From: an uncultured Bacillota bacterium
Lineage (GTDB): Bacteria; Bacillota_I; Bacilli_A; RF39; UBA660
Length of the DNA stretch: 5,826 bases
Assembly (NCBI GenBank): GCA_947165195.1
Contig: CAMUZJ010000066.1
Location: 1-5,826 of the forward strand
Reading direction: 5' to 3'
A program made the translations under genes and the position numbers. The notes beneath the pieces are model-generated. The model did not search any database. It had not been told where the DNA came from and saw only the letters and a program-made list of their open reading frames with translations. Numbering within the stretch: the stretch's first letter is position 1; the number at the start of each line of letters is the position of its first letter. Positions 1 to 5,826 of this stretch are shown here, piece by piece.

Positions 1-447
1 TATCTTTTCATTAGTTTCTGTACCTCTATTTTTTAATCTCTTAGCTAACTCTTTAAGAGAAGGTGGCATTATAAAGATAAATAAAGCTTCTGGAATTAGC
101 TTTTTAATATTCATAGCTCCTTCAATTTCAATCTCTAGAATAACGTCAATTCCTTCTTCTAGCTTTTTCTTAATATACTCTTTTGGAGTACCATAGTAAT
201 TACCTGCATAATTGGTATACTCTAAGAAATAATTTTCTTCAATTTTCTTCTTAAAATCCTCTTGTGTTAAGTAGAAATAATTAACTCCTTCTACTTCTCC
301 AGGACGAGGAGATCTAGAAGTAGCAGATACAGATAACCAACGACTTTTATTATCATTTCTTAAAAGACCTGCGATAACACTACCTTTCCCACCACCACTA
401 GGTGCTGAAATGACAATGACTTGTCCAGATTTTTTTTGTTTAATCAT
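1..447 (-). CDS. gmk: Guanylate kinase, 3' end cut by window edge
   Basis: Cytosolic guanylate kinase, which phosphorylates GMP (or dGMP) with ATP to give GDP, a step in GTP supply. The window holds the first 149 residues; bacterial members usually have about 185-210, so the rest of the lid and the C-terminal helices lie beyond the left edge. Visible motifs are the P-loop SAPSGGGKGS (residues 14-23, Lys21), the GMP-binding TSRSPRPGE (43-51) followed by G54 and Y57, Glu76 and the GNYYGTP segment (82-88), the LEIEIEGAM strand (104-112), PPS (128-130), and the start of the lid, RLKNRGTE (137-144). The family usually has Gln where Glu109 stands. The ATG at 447-445 overlaps the end of tmcAL by 8 bases and has an AAGGAG site upstream. 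Identification is firm from motifs and order. Confidence 0.96.
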   Translation of the reverse strand, partial: MIKQKKSGQVIVISAPSGGGKGSVIAGLLRNDNKSRWLSVSATSRSPRPGEVEGVNYFYLTQEDFKKKIEENYFLEYTNYAGNYYGTPKEYIKKKLEEGIDVILEIEIEGAMNIKKLIPEALFIFIMPPSLKELAKRLKNRGTETNEKI

Positions 448-1597
448 TTTCAAACACTCCTTTATTTAAATGATTTTTATATTCTTCAGATATTTCCTTT
501 TGATAATCTGTAGAAGTTAGGGAATAAATAGAAGTAGTTTTCATCTCAAGTTCTAACATTCTATCTTTATTGCGACTTATCTTACTAAGAATAGGAACAT
601 CTACTTCCTTTTTGATAGAATTTAAATACTTTTTACCTGTATTGGAAAATCCTAAGAGTCTAATATAAGAAATGTCTTTCATACTCTTCGCTTCTTCCTT
701 CGTAAAACCTACTAAAATGTGAAGCAACATTCTTTGAATTTTATTATGAGTATATCGTTTACTCTTTAATCTATCAATAAGTTCTTGATAGCTATTAGAA
801 GAAATAATTTCTTTCTTTATTAAAGAATCAATTCCCTCTGTAACCGTCTGATAAATAGATAAGTCTTTTTCGGTTATGATTTTATATTTTAAATAAGAAT
901 AATAATCTTCTATAAAGTGTAAATTAGATAGATATGGTAAGACATATTCAGGGACTTGATTAGAGACATCTTTTCCTTCTCTTAAAGCTAGACGAATACT
1001 AGTTGCGGAACTAATATCACTACTAAGTTCCTTATCATGATAATTATTAATACGTTTGATAGACTCTGCCTTTATTTTATAATGATTTTGTTTAATAGCC
1101 TTTAAATAACTAATTCCTAATAAATCATTTGGAGTATCAATGACTTTTCCAGTTAAATCATATAAAGCAAGAGACAAAGAAGTAGGATAATTATTCCCAA
1201 ACTTAGAATAAATATGAACTAACTTATCGAATTCATCTGACTCTAATTGTGCATCTACAATACATTCTAAATCCTTTATATTATCGGATTCGCTTCCAAA
1301 AATTACTTTTTCAACCTGCAACTTTTCTAGAATCGTAATTGCTCCATAACTAAAATAATCAGCTGACTGAGTAGCAAAGAAAAAAGGAAGTTCTACAACT
1401 AAGTCAACACCTGCTTTTAAAGCAATTTCTGCTTTCTTAAACTTATCAATAATAGATACTTCTCCACGTTCTGTAAAATTACCACTCATAACCACTACAA
1501 TAGCATAGTCAGGATACATTTCTTTTACTTTCTCAATTTGATATAAATGACCGTTATGAAAAGGATTATATTCCGCAATAATACCAATAGATTTCAT
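440..1597 (-). CDS. tmcAL: tRNA(Met) cytidine acetate ligase TmcAL (YlbM family)
   Basis: TmcAL uses ATP and acetate to make N4-acetylcytidine at the wobble position of elongator tRNA(Met), through an acetyl-adenylate intermediate; it is cytosolic. The 385-residue product is close to the roughly 400 usual for the family. The N-terminus IAEYNPFHNGH (7-17) carries the HxGH nucleotidyltransferase signature at H14-H17. It is followed by MSGNFTERGE (37-46), VELPFFFATQSAD (68-80), FGSES (100-104), PNDLLGISYLKAI (156-168), the ATP-site loop ISSATSIR (195-202) and the RNA-binding-type KRYTHNKIQRMLLH (280-293). The start at 1597 has an AGAGGT site (plus-strand 1604-1609) six bases upstream and a promoter behind it. 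The stop at 440-442 lies inside gmk. Nothing is truncated. The acetylation role comes from the characterised Bacillus homologue; here it is inferred by motif similarity. Confidence 0.95.
   Translation of the reverse strand: MKSIGIIAEYNPFHNGHLYQIEKVKEMYPDYAIVVVMSGNFTERGEVSIIDKFKKAEIALKAGVDLVVELPFFFATQSADYFSYGAITILEKLQVEKVIFGSESDNIKDLECIVDAQLESDEFDKLVHIYSKFGNNYPTSLSLALYDLTGKVIDTPNDLLGISYLKAIKQNHYKIKAESIKRINNYHDKELSSDISSATSIRLALREGKDVSNQVPEYVLPYLSNLHFIEDYYSYLKYKIITEKDLSIYQTVTEGIDSLIKKEIISSNSYQELIDRLKSKRYTHNKIQRMLLHILVGFTKEEAKSMKDISYIRLLGFSNTGKKYLNSIKKEVDVPILSKISRNKDRMLELEMKTTSIYSLTSTDYQKEISEEYKNHLNKGVFEND
457..462 (-). promoter_or_regulatory. Ribosome binding site for gmk inside tmcAL
   Basis: On the minus strand this reads AAGGAG, nine bases before the gmk ATG at 447. 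It lies inside the last codons of tmcAL, so ribosomes finishing tmcAL pass over it. This suggests translational coupling of the two genes. Confidence 0.75.
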
Positions 1598-1603
1598 AAA
1601 CTT

Positions 1604-1609
1604 ACCTCT
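1604..1609 (-). promoter_or_regulatory. Ribosome binding site for tmcAL
   Basis: The minus strand reads AGAGGT (within AAAGAGGT), six bases before the ATG at 1597. This supports that start codon and the MKSIGIIAEYNPFHNGH N-terminus expected for the family. Confidence 0.75.
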
Positions 1610-1623
1610 TTCTATAACTCAGT

Positions 1624-1652
1624 ATTTTATCATAGGTCGTAATACTTTACAA
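1624..1652 (-). promoter_or_regulatory. Predicted sigma-A type promoter for tmcAL-gmk
   Basis: Read on the minus strand, a -35-like TTGTAA (plus coordinates 1652-1647) and a -10 TAAAAT (1629-1624) are separated by 17 bases. The -10 is preceded by TGA, giving an extended -10 (TGn) element. Transcription would begin near 1617, leaving a leader of about 20 bases before the tmcAL start. The spacing is ideal and the boxes are good but not perfect. In such AT-rich DNA chance matches are common, so the confidence is moderate. Confidence 0.6.
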
Positions 1653-1702
1653 ATCTTTTTTCTTATTGGCATAAAATATATTGATTGTAAATAAAAAAGA
1701 TA

Positions 1703-1726
1703 TTTTACAGGAGTATTCCTATAAAA
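1703..1726. repeat. Imperfect inverted repeat beside the murG promoter
   Basis: The arms TTTTA-C-AGGA and TCCT-A-TAAAA surround a GTAT centre, giving nine complementary pairs per arm with one mismatch. The repeat ends 12 bases before the extended -10 TG of the rightward promoter and covers the position where a -35 box would lie. It could be an operator for a dimeric regulator or a chance dyad in AT-rich DNA. It lacks the T-run and GC-rich stem of a terminator, and neither neighbouring gene ends here. Confidence 0.35.
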
Positions 1727-1737
1727 ATAAAAAAATA

Positions 1738-1746
1738 TGGTATAAT
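1738..1746 (+). promoter_or_regulatory. Predicted extended -10 promoter for the murG operon
   Basis: The sequence TGGTATAAT is a perfect TATAAT -10 box (1741-1746) with the TGn extension. No convincing -35 box lies 16-18 bases upstream, which fits the extended -10 class. Transcription would begin near 1752-1754, so the leader before the murG ATG at 1770 is only about 16-18 bases, mostly Shine-Dalgarno. It would drive murG, murB, ftsQ and the genes downstream. Confidence 0.72.
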
Positions 1747-1757
1747 GAAGTTAAATT

Positions 1758-1764
1758 GAGGTGA
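1758..1764 (+). promoter_or_regulatory. Ribosome binding site deciding the murG start
   Basis: GAGGTGA is a seven-base match to the 16S anti-Shine-Dalgarno sequence, five bases before the ATG at 1770. An in-frame GTG at 1761 lies within this site and has no site of its own, so the longer reading that adds MTF is rejected. Confidence 0.85.
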
Positions 1765-1769
1765 CTTTT

Positions 1770-2846
1770 ATGAAAGCTATAGTAGTAGCAGGAGGAACAG
1801 GTGGACATATTTATCCAGCTGTTGCCATTATTAATAAAATAAAAGAAAAAGAGCCAAAAAGTGAAATTTTATATTTTGGTACAACAGATAGAATGGAAAA
1901 AGATATTATTCCATCATTAAACATTCCCTATATTGGGCTAGAAATGAGTGGATTAAATAGAAAAAAGATATTTTCTAATATATCTGTTATGAGTAAGTTT
2001 TTTAAAGCTGTTAGTAAAGCAGAAGAAGAAATTAAAAAATTTAATCCAGATATTGTCATTGGAGTAGGAGGATATATTACTGCCCCAGTTTTATATGCAG
2101 CTCATAAATTGAAATATAAAGTAGTCATTCATGAACAAAACTCTATTCCAGGATTATCAAATCGATTCTTAGCAAAATACGCAGAAAAAATATTTATATC
2201 TCTACCAAATAGTAGCTCCTACTTTCCTAAAAATAAAGTAGTATATACAGGAAATCCTAGAAGCGAAGAAATCTATAACGTAAAAAAAATCTCTAAAGAA
2301 AAGATAGGATTTGATAAAGATAAAAAATTAGTGGTTATTGTTATGGGATCATTAGGATCTACTACGATGACAAAAAAGATAAAAGAATTAATTCCTGGTT
2401 TTAAAAATAAAAGTTATCAAGTATTAATCATTACAGGAAAAGCTTATTTTGATAACTATAAAGATGTAAAAGTACCTGATAATGTCCAATTAGTACCTTT
2501 TATGGATAATTTAATAAATATACTAAAAGACAGTGACCTAATCATATCTCGAGCCGGGGCATCTACGATAGCAGAAATAACTTCTATTGGGCTACCATCT
2601 ATTTTAGTACCTTCTCCTTATGTTACCCATAATCATCAATATATCAATGCTAAAGAATTAGAAGAAAAAGGTGCATGTGTTATTGTACCTGAAGAAGAGT
2701 TTTGTAAAAAGAAAATGATTATAGAAATTGATAAGCTCTTTGATAATATAGAAGTTTATAGTAAAATGAAAGAAAGTAGTAAACAGTTAGGAATAGAAGA
2801 TTCTGCAACAAGAATTTACAAGGAAATAAAACAAATAATAGGGTGA
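1770..2846 (+). CDS. murG: UDP-GlcNAc:lipid I N-acetylglucosaminyltransferase MurG
   Basis: MurG transfers GlcNAc from UDP-GlcNAc to lipid I at the inner face of the membrane, making lipid II, the last cytoplasmic step of peptidoglycan synthesis. The 358-residue length is normal for this GT-B fold enzyme. Visible motifs are G-loop 1 GGTGGHIYPA (8-17, with the conserved His13), GVGGYITAP (98-106), HEQNSIPG (121-128), GNPR (161-164), a third glycine loop MGSLGS (192-197) where relatives usually have GGSxGA, the nucleotide-sugar site RAGASTIAE (261-269, Glu269) and HNHQ (287-290). The ATG at 1770 is chosen over the GTG at 1761 because of the ribosome binding site. It is the first gene of the rightward operon. 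Its TGA stop is separated from murB by six bases and is part of murB's ribosome binding site. Confidence 0.97.
   Translation: MKAIVVAGGTGGHIYPAVAIINKIKEKEPKSEILYFGTTDRMEKDIIPSLNIPYIGLEMSGLNRKKIFSNISVMSKFFKAVSKAEEEIKKFNPDIVIGVGGYITAPVLYAAHKLKYKVVIHEQNSIPGLSNRFLAKYAEKIFISLPNSSSYFPKNKVVYTGNPRSEEIYNVKKISKEKIGFDKDKKLVVIVMGSLGSTTMTKKIKELIPGFKNKSYQVLIITGKAYFDNYKDVKVPDNVQLVPFMDNLINILKDSDLIISRAGASTIAEITSIGLPSILVPSPYVTHNHQYINAKELEEKGACVIVPEEEFCKKKMIIEIDKLFDNIEVYSKMKESSKQLGIEDSATRIYKEIKQIIG
2840..2846 (+). promoter_or_regulatory. Ribosome binding site for murB containing the murG stop
   Basis: AGGGTGA lies six bases before the murB ATG at 2853. Its last three bases are the murG stop codon. A ribosome terminating murG therefore sits on the murB initiation site, an arrangement expected to couple the translation of the two genes. 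Confidence 0.7.
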
Positions 2847-2852
2847 AGTGAA

Positions 2853-3761
2853 ATGAAAAGAGTTTTAGAACTTATTGAAAAAGAAGGCATTGGAAAATTT
2901 GAAAAAAATTATTCATTAAGTAAGCATACAACTTATCGTGTAGGAGGAGAAGCTACCGTTATGGTATCCCCTAAAAATATAGATACATTGATAAAATTAC
3001 TGAAAGTAATTAAAGAAGAAAATGTCTCTTATAAAATTTTAGGAAATGGCTCTAATGTTTTATTTAGTGATAAAAAATTTGATGGTGTCATTATTAAATT
3101 AGATGAATTCAATCAATTAAAATTATTAAGTAATAATAAAATTAGAGTAGGAGCGGGATACTCGTTAATTAAACTTTGCATGTTAGCTTGTAAAAAAGGG
3201 TTAGCAGGACTTGAATTTGCTGCAGGAATTCCAGGGAGTATTGGAGGAGCAATTTTTATGAATGCTGGTGCCTATAAAAGTGATATGGGCTACATTGTAC
3301 AAAGTGTAAAAGTACTAACTCCTGATTTAAAGATTATTACCTTAGAAAACAAAGAAATGAATTTTCATTATCGAAGTTCTTTTCTACAATCTCATCCGGA
3401 CTATATTTGCTTAGAAGTGTTAATGAAATTAAAAAAAGGAAAAAAAGAAGCTATTGAAGAAGTAATCAAAGAAAGAAAAAAACGTAGAATGGAATCACAA
3501 CCATTAGAATATCCATCAGCAGGTAGTGTCTTTCGAAACCCAGAAGGAATGTTTGCTGGACAAATGATTGAAGCCCTAGGGCTAAAAGGAATGACAAAAG
3601 GTGGGGCAATGGTTAGTAAAAAACATGCTAACTTCATAATAAACTATAAAAATGCAACCAGTGAAGATATTAAATACCTAATAGAATACGTACACAATCA
3701 AGTACTAGAAAAATATCATGTCGATATGAAAGTAGAACAAGAATTTGTAAATTGGGAGTAA
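2853..3761 (+). CDS. murB: UDP-N-acetylenolpyruvoylglucosamine reductase MurB
   Basis: MurB is a cytosolic FAD enzyme that reduces UDP-GlcNAc-enolpyruvate with NADPH to UDP-MurNAc, the second committed step of peptidoglycan synthesis. The 302-residue length fits the shorter type II MurB common in Bacillota. The FAD-binding part shows HTTYRVGGEA (25-34), LGNGSNVLF (63-71) and the long FAD-contacting segment AAGIPGSIGGA (123-133) with MNAGAY (136-141). The substrate domain has YRSS (173-176), KRRMESQPLEYPSAGSVFRNP (starting at 210) with the catalytic Ser225, and AGQMIEALGLKG (235-246). Glu297 in VEQEF near the C-terminus fits the third catalytic residue. The gene follows murG in the same frame and precedes ftsQ by four bases. 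No anomalies are seen. Confidence 0.97.
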   Translation: MKRVLELIEKEGIGKFEKNYSLSKHTTYRVGGEATVMVSPKNIDTLIKLLKVIKEENVSYKILGNGSNVLFSDKKFDGVIIKLDEFNQLKLLSNNKIRVGAGYSLIKLCMLACKKGLAGLEFAAGIPGSIGGAIFMNAGAYKSDMGYIVQSVKVLTPDLKIITLENKEMNFHYRSSFLQSHPDYICLEVLMKLKKGKKEAIEEVIKERKKRRMESQPLEYPSAGSVFRNPEGMFAGQMIEALGLKGMTKGGAMVSKKHANFIINYKNATSEDIKYLIEYVHNQVLEKYHVDMKVEQEFVNWE

Positions 3762-3765
3762 TTTT

Positions 3766-4446
3766 ATGAAAAAAAAACTAGTAAAAAAAACAAAAATAAA
3801 ATGGATTAATCTCTTACGTATACTTCTCCTATTAGGAAGTATTTCTTTAAGTATCTATTTCTATTTACAAATTCCAATTCAAAATATCATTATTAAAAAT
3901 ACAAATTACCTAAATGATGATTACATTATAGAATTGGCAAATATTAAAACTTATCCAAAGTTTTATGAAGTAAATAAAAATATCATTAAAAAAGAATTAG
4001 AACAATCTCCCTATATAGAAAATGCTGATATTAAATCAAAATTCTTTCATATATTAGAAATCGATATTCAAGAAAATAGAGCCCTTTTTTATAGAAAGAA
4101 TAATCAAAAAATTGTATTTGAAGATGAAAGTAGTACTGATGAAAATCTATTATTTTCTTTTAGAGTTCCTCAAGCAGAATTACCTGATGAATTACTAAGT
4201 GACTTTGTAAAAGCAATGAAAAATATTCAAGAAGATACCTTAAGCAGAATATCTGATATCGTATATGATCCAAATGATATAGATAAAGAAAGATTCCAAT
4301 TATATATGGATGATGGAAATATGGTATATTTAACTCTAACAAAATTTAAAAAAATCAACTACTATAATGAAGTATTAGAACAACTAGAAGATAAAAAAGG
4401 AATCATATACTTAGATAATGGTAACTATTTTCAAATAAAAGAATAA
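3766..4446 (+). CDS. ftsQ: Cell division protein FtsQ/DivIB
   Basis: FtsQ/DivIB is a single-pass divisome protein that joins FtsL and FtsB/DivIC and helps recruit and control septal peptidoglycan synthesis. The 226-residue product begins with a basic cytoplasmic tail (KKKLVKKTKIKW, residues 2-13), followed by one membrane helix (about 14-34) and an outside POTRA domain (about 37-105) starting IQNIIIKNTNYLND. A beta domain follows (about 106-222) with VPQAELPDELL (134-144) and a late YLDNGNYF (215-222). It is shorter than Bacillus DivIB (about 260) because both cytoplasmic and C-terminal tails are short. A GGGAG site (3754-3758) overlapping the end of murB precedes the ATG by seven bases. The sequence family is divergent, so the call rests on architecture plus position after murB, the dcw order of Bacillus. 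Confidence 0.88.
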   Translation: MKKKLVKKTKIKWINLLRILLLLGSISLSIYFYLQIPIQNIIIKNTNYLNDDYIIELANIKTYPKFYEVNKNIIKKELEQSPYIENADIKSKFFHILEIDIQENRALFYRKNNQKIVFEDESSTDENLLFSFRVPQAELPDELLSDFVKAMKNIQEDTLSRISDIVYDPNDIDKERFQLYMDDGNMVYLTLTKFKKINYYNEVLEQLEDKKGIIYLDNGNYFQIKE

Positions 4447-4455
4447 ATCTCCAAT

Positions 4456-4460
4456 GAAGG
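4456..4460 (+). promoter_or_regulatory. Ribosome binding site deciding the start of the GT-C-like gene
   Basis: GAAGG lies five bases before the ATG at 4466. The upstream in-frame ATG at 4454 follows an AT-rich stretch with no such site and its own codon touches this one, so 4466 is the better start. Confidence 0.6.
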
Positions 4461-4465
4461 TAAAA

Positions 4466-5803
4466 ATGAAAAAAATAATAAAATACGTCATAATATTTTT
4501 AGTTTTTCTATATAGTATTTTAATTCCATATAATATTTTCTTTGGAGATTCCATTGCCAATTTAGGATTTAGTTACGCCATTACGAAAGGAGAAATACCA
4601 TATAATGATTTCAATATGATTATTCCTCCTTTTTCTCCTTTTTTCTATTCCATACCATTACTCATTTATAACTCTTCCATTAGTTTTTATATCTTTCAAG
4701 CTATACTATTAACTGCTTTTTTCTATTTATTAGAAAAACAATTAGATAAAAAAATCTATCTGTTAGCACTACCAATCTTCTTTTCTTTTCCAATAAGTTT
4801 AATATCATTTCTTTTTCCAGGATATAACTTTCTCTTATACCTTTTGATATTTCTCATATTATATTTAGAAAAAAATCAAAAAAGTGACTTATTAATAGGA
4901 ATTTTAATAGGACTATCTATAATAACAAAACATACTATTGGTTTCTTTTTAATACTGCCTAGTCTTATCTTTTATTATAAAGATTACCAAAAACTATCAA
5001 AAAGATTTGCTGGTATACTAATTCCTATCACTATATTTTTCTTATACTTATTACTTACTAATTCCTTTATGAACTTTTTAAATCTATGCATATTTGGAAT
5101 ATTTGACTTTGCAAGTTCCAATACGAGTAACAGTAATCTCTATTTATTACTAGTAGCTATTATATGCTTAGGATACATAATTTATTGTATTATAAAAGAT
5201 TATAAAAATATAACATATTATTACTTACTAATTACTATTCTTTATATCTATCCATTACTAGATCAGTATCATATATCCTACTTTATTATCAGTACTTTAT
5301 ATATCTTTTTCTTAAGAACAAATGTAAAAAAAGTACCAATTATTCCTACTTTATCTATTTTAATTACTATAATAGGAGCTTGGACATACTTTACTTTTCA
5401 TTATGGCACTTTTCACTTTGTAAATTATCAAAATTATCCTCTACGATATATGGCAGATAGTTGGGAAAAAAATTATAATCAATTAGAAGAGTTTATTATG
5501 GAAAATGATAAAGATGTAGTATTATTTCTCTTAGGAACAGAAAACTATTTTTATAAAATTACTCATAATGAGAAAATTACTTATTTTGATTTGCCAAATT
5601 ATGGGAATTATGGATATGATGGATATCATACTATGAAAGAAAAAATAGATAATTTACACGATGTATATATCATTATCGATATAGCAGGATATCAAAATAT
5701 AGGAAAAAATCAACAATACTATAAAGAATTAGTAAAATATATATGTGATATAGGAAAGTATCAAAAAAATATCAATCAATATTTTATTTACTATAAAGAA
5801 TAG
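4466..5803 (+). CDS. Polytopic membrane protein, probable GT-C type glycosyltransferase
   Basis: The 445-residue protein (449 from the weaker ATG at 4454) has about ten hydrophobic segments: near 4-24, 58-86, 96-117, 119-134, 143-172, 182-197, 223-243, 249-264, 268-283 and 290-311. A more polar tail of about 130 residues follows. After the first helix, Asp28, then GEIPYNDF (42-49) and PP (54-55), match the first outside loop of PMT/ArnT-like GT-C enzymes, which use lipid-phosphate sugar donors and an acidic catalytic residue there. GILIGLSIITKHTIGFFLILP (145-165) resembles another segment common in that superfamily. The donor, acceptor and exact family are unknown. It follows ftsQ by 19 bases in the same direction, so a role in envelope glycosylation is plausible but inferred. 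A non-enzymatic membrane role or a flippase cannot be excluded. Confidence 0.6.
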   Translation: MKKIIKYVIIFLVFLYSILIPYNIFFGDSIANLGFSYAITKGEIPYNDFNMIIPPFSPFFYSIPLLIYNSSISFYIFQAILLTAFFYLLEKQLDKKIYLLALPIFFSFPISLISFLFPGYNFLLYLLIFLILYLEKNQKSDLLIGILIGLSIITKHTIGFFLILPSLIFYYKDYQKLSKRFAGILIPITIFFLYLLLTNSFMNFLNLCIFGIFDFASSNTSNSNLYLLLVAIICLGYIIYCIIKDYKNITYYYLLITILYIYPLLDQYHISYFIISTLYIFFLRTNVKKVPIIPTLSILITIIGAWTYFTFHYGTFHFVNYQNYPLRYMADSWEKNYNQLEEFIMENDKDVVLFLLGTENYFYKITHNEKITYFDLPNYGNYGYDGYHTMKEKIDNLHDVYIIIDIAGYQNIGKNQQYYKELVKYICDIGKYQKNINQYFIYYKE

Positions 5804-5812
5804 AGGCATATA

Positions 5813-5826
5813 ATGAAAAAATATCT
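5813..5826 (+). CDS. Start of a further gene, cut by the right edge
   Basis: An ATG at 5813 opens a frame reading MKKY before the window ends. A GAGG site (5803-5806), overlapping the stop of the preceding gene, lies six bases upstream, and the gap from that stop is nine bases, which fits the tight operon spacing here. Too little is present to name a product. Confidence 0.55.

Noticed and set aside
1666..1693. Second rightward promoter, TTGGCA with 16 bases to TAAATA
   Set aside because: The -10 match is weak and it would lie far upstream of murG; the extended -10 at 1738-1746 is much better. Matches like this are common in AT-rich DNA.
1761..1769. GTG start adding three residues (MTF) to MurG
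   Set aside because: The GTG is part of the GAGGTGA ribosome binding site, and the family N-terminus begins at the ATG at 1770.
2844..2846. TGA read as Trp (Mycoplasma-type code)
   Set aside because: MurG ends here at its normal length, murB has its own ribosome binding site and start, and the visible Trp codons are TGG.
3401..3637. Open frame of 78 codons antisense to murB
   Set aside because: It lies wholly within a well-conserved gene and its protein shows no family motif; it is a by-product of murB codon use.
4160..4342. Open frame of 60 codons antisense to ftsQ
   Set aside because: It lies inside ftsQ and shows no recognisable motif; probably chance in AT-rich DNA.
4454..4465. Upstream ATG for the GT-C-like protein
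   Set aside because: It has no ribosome binding site, whereas the ATG at 4466 has GAAGG at five bases. The extra residues MKVK add nothing recognisable.

Overview
The window is an AT-rich piece of bacterial chromosome. It looks like a low-GC Bacillota/Bacilli-type organism, possibly one of the reduced-genome gut lineages; that lineage guess is an inference from base composition and gene style. Shine-Dalgarno sites are strong (GAGGTGA, AAGGAG), lysine, isoleucine and asparagine are abundant, and the visible Trp codons are TGG. TGA ends murG exactly at the family's normal length, so the standard bacterial code applies, not the Mycoplasma code.

Left arm (1-1597, minus strand): tmcAL, a tRNA(Met) cytidine acetate ligase of the YlbM family, is followed by gmk (guanylate kinase), which runs off the left edge. 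The two overlap by 8 bases and are probably one operon. About 170 bases separate the left and right arms. They hold a divergent promoter pair, each with an extended -10 (TGn) element, and an imperfect inverted repeat beside the rightward promoter.

Right arm (1770 to the right edge, plus strand): murG, murB, ftsQ/divIB, a multi-membrane protein resembling GT-C glycosyltransferases, and the first codons of another gene. Spacing is tight (4 to 19 bases), so this is probably one transcript. murG-murB-divIB is the order seen in the dcw (division and cell wall) cluster of Bacillus. MurB makes UDP-MurNAc early in peptidoglycan synthesis, MurG adds GlcNAc to lipid I to make lipid II, and FtsQ/DivIB belongs to the divisome that uses lipid II at the septum. 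Here murG begins the operon with its own promoter instead of following mraY, murD and ftsW.

The least ordinary item is the GT-C-like membrane protein directly after ftsQ, where ftsA/ftsZ or other genes often sit. It is the best candidate for an uncharacterised function. Everything else is recognisable core metabolism. I see no mobile element, CRISPR array, RNA gene or terminator.
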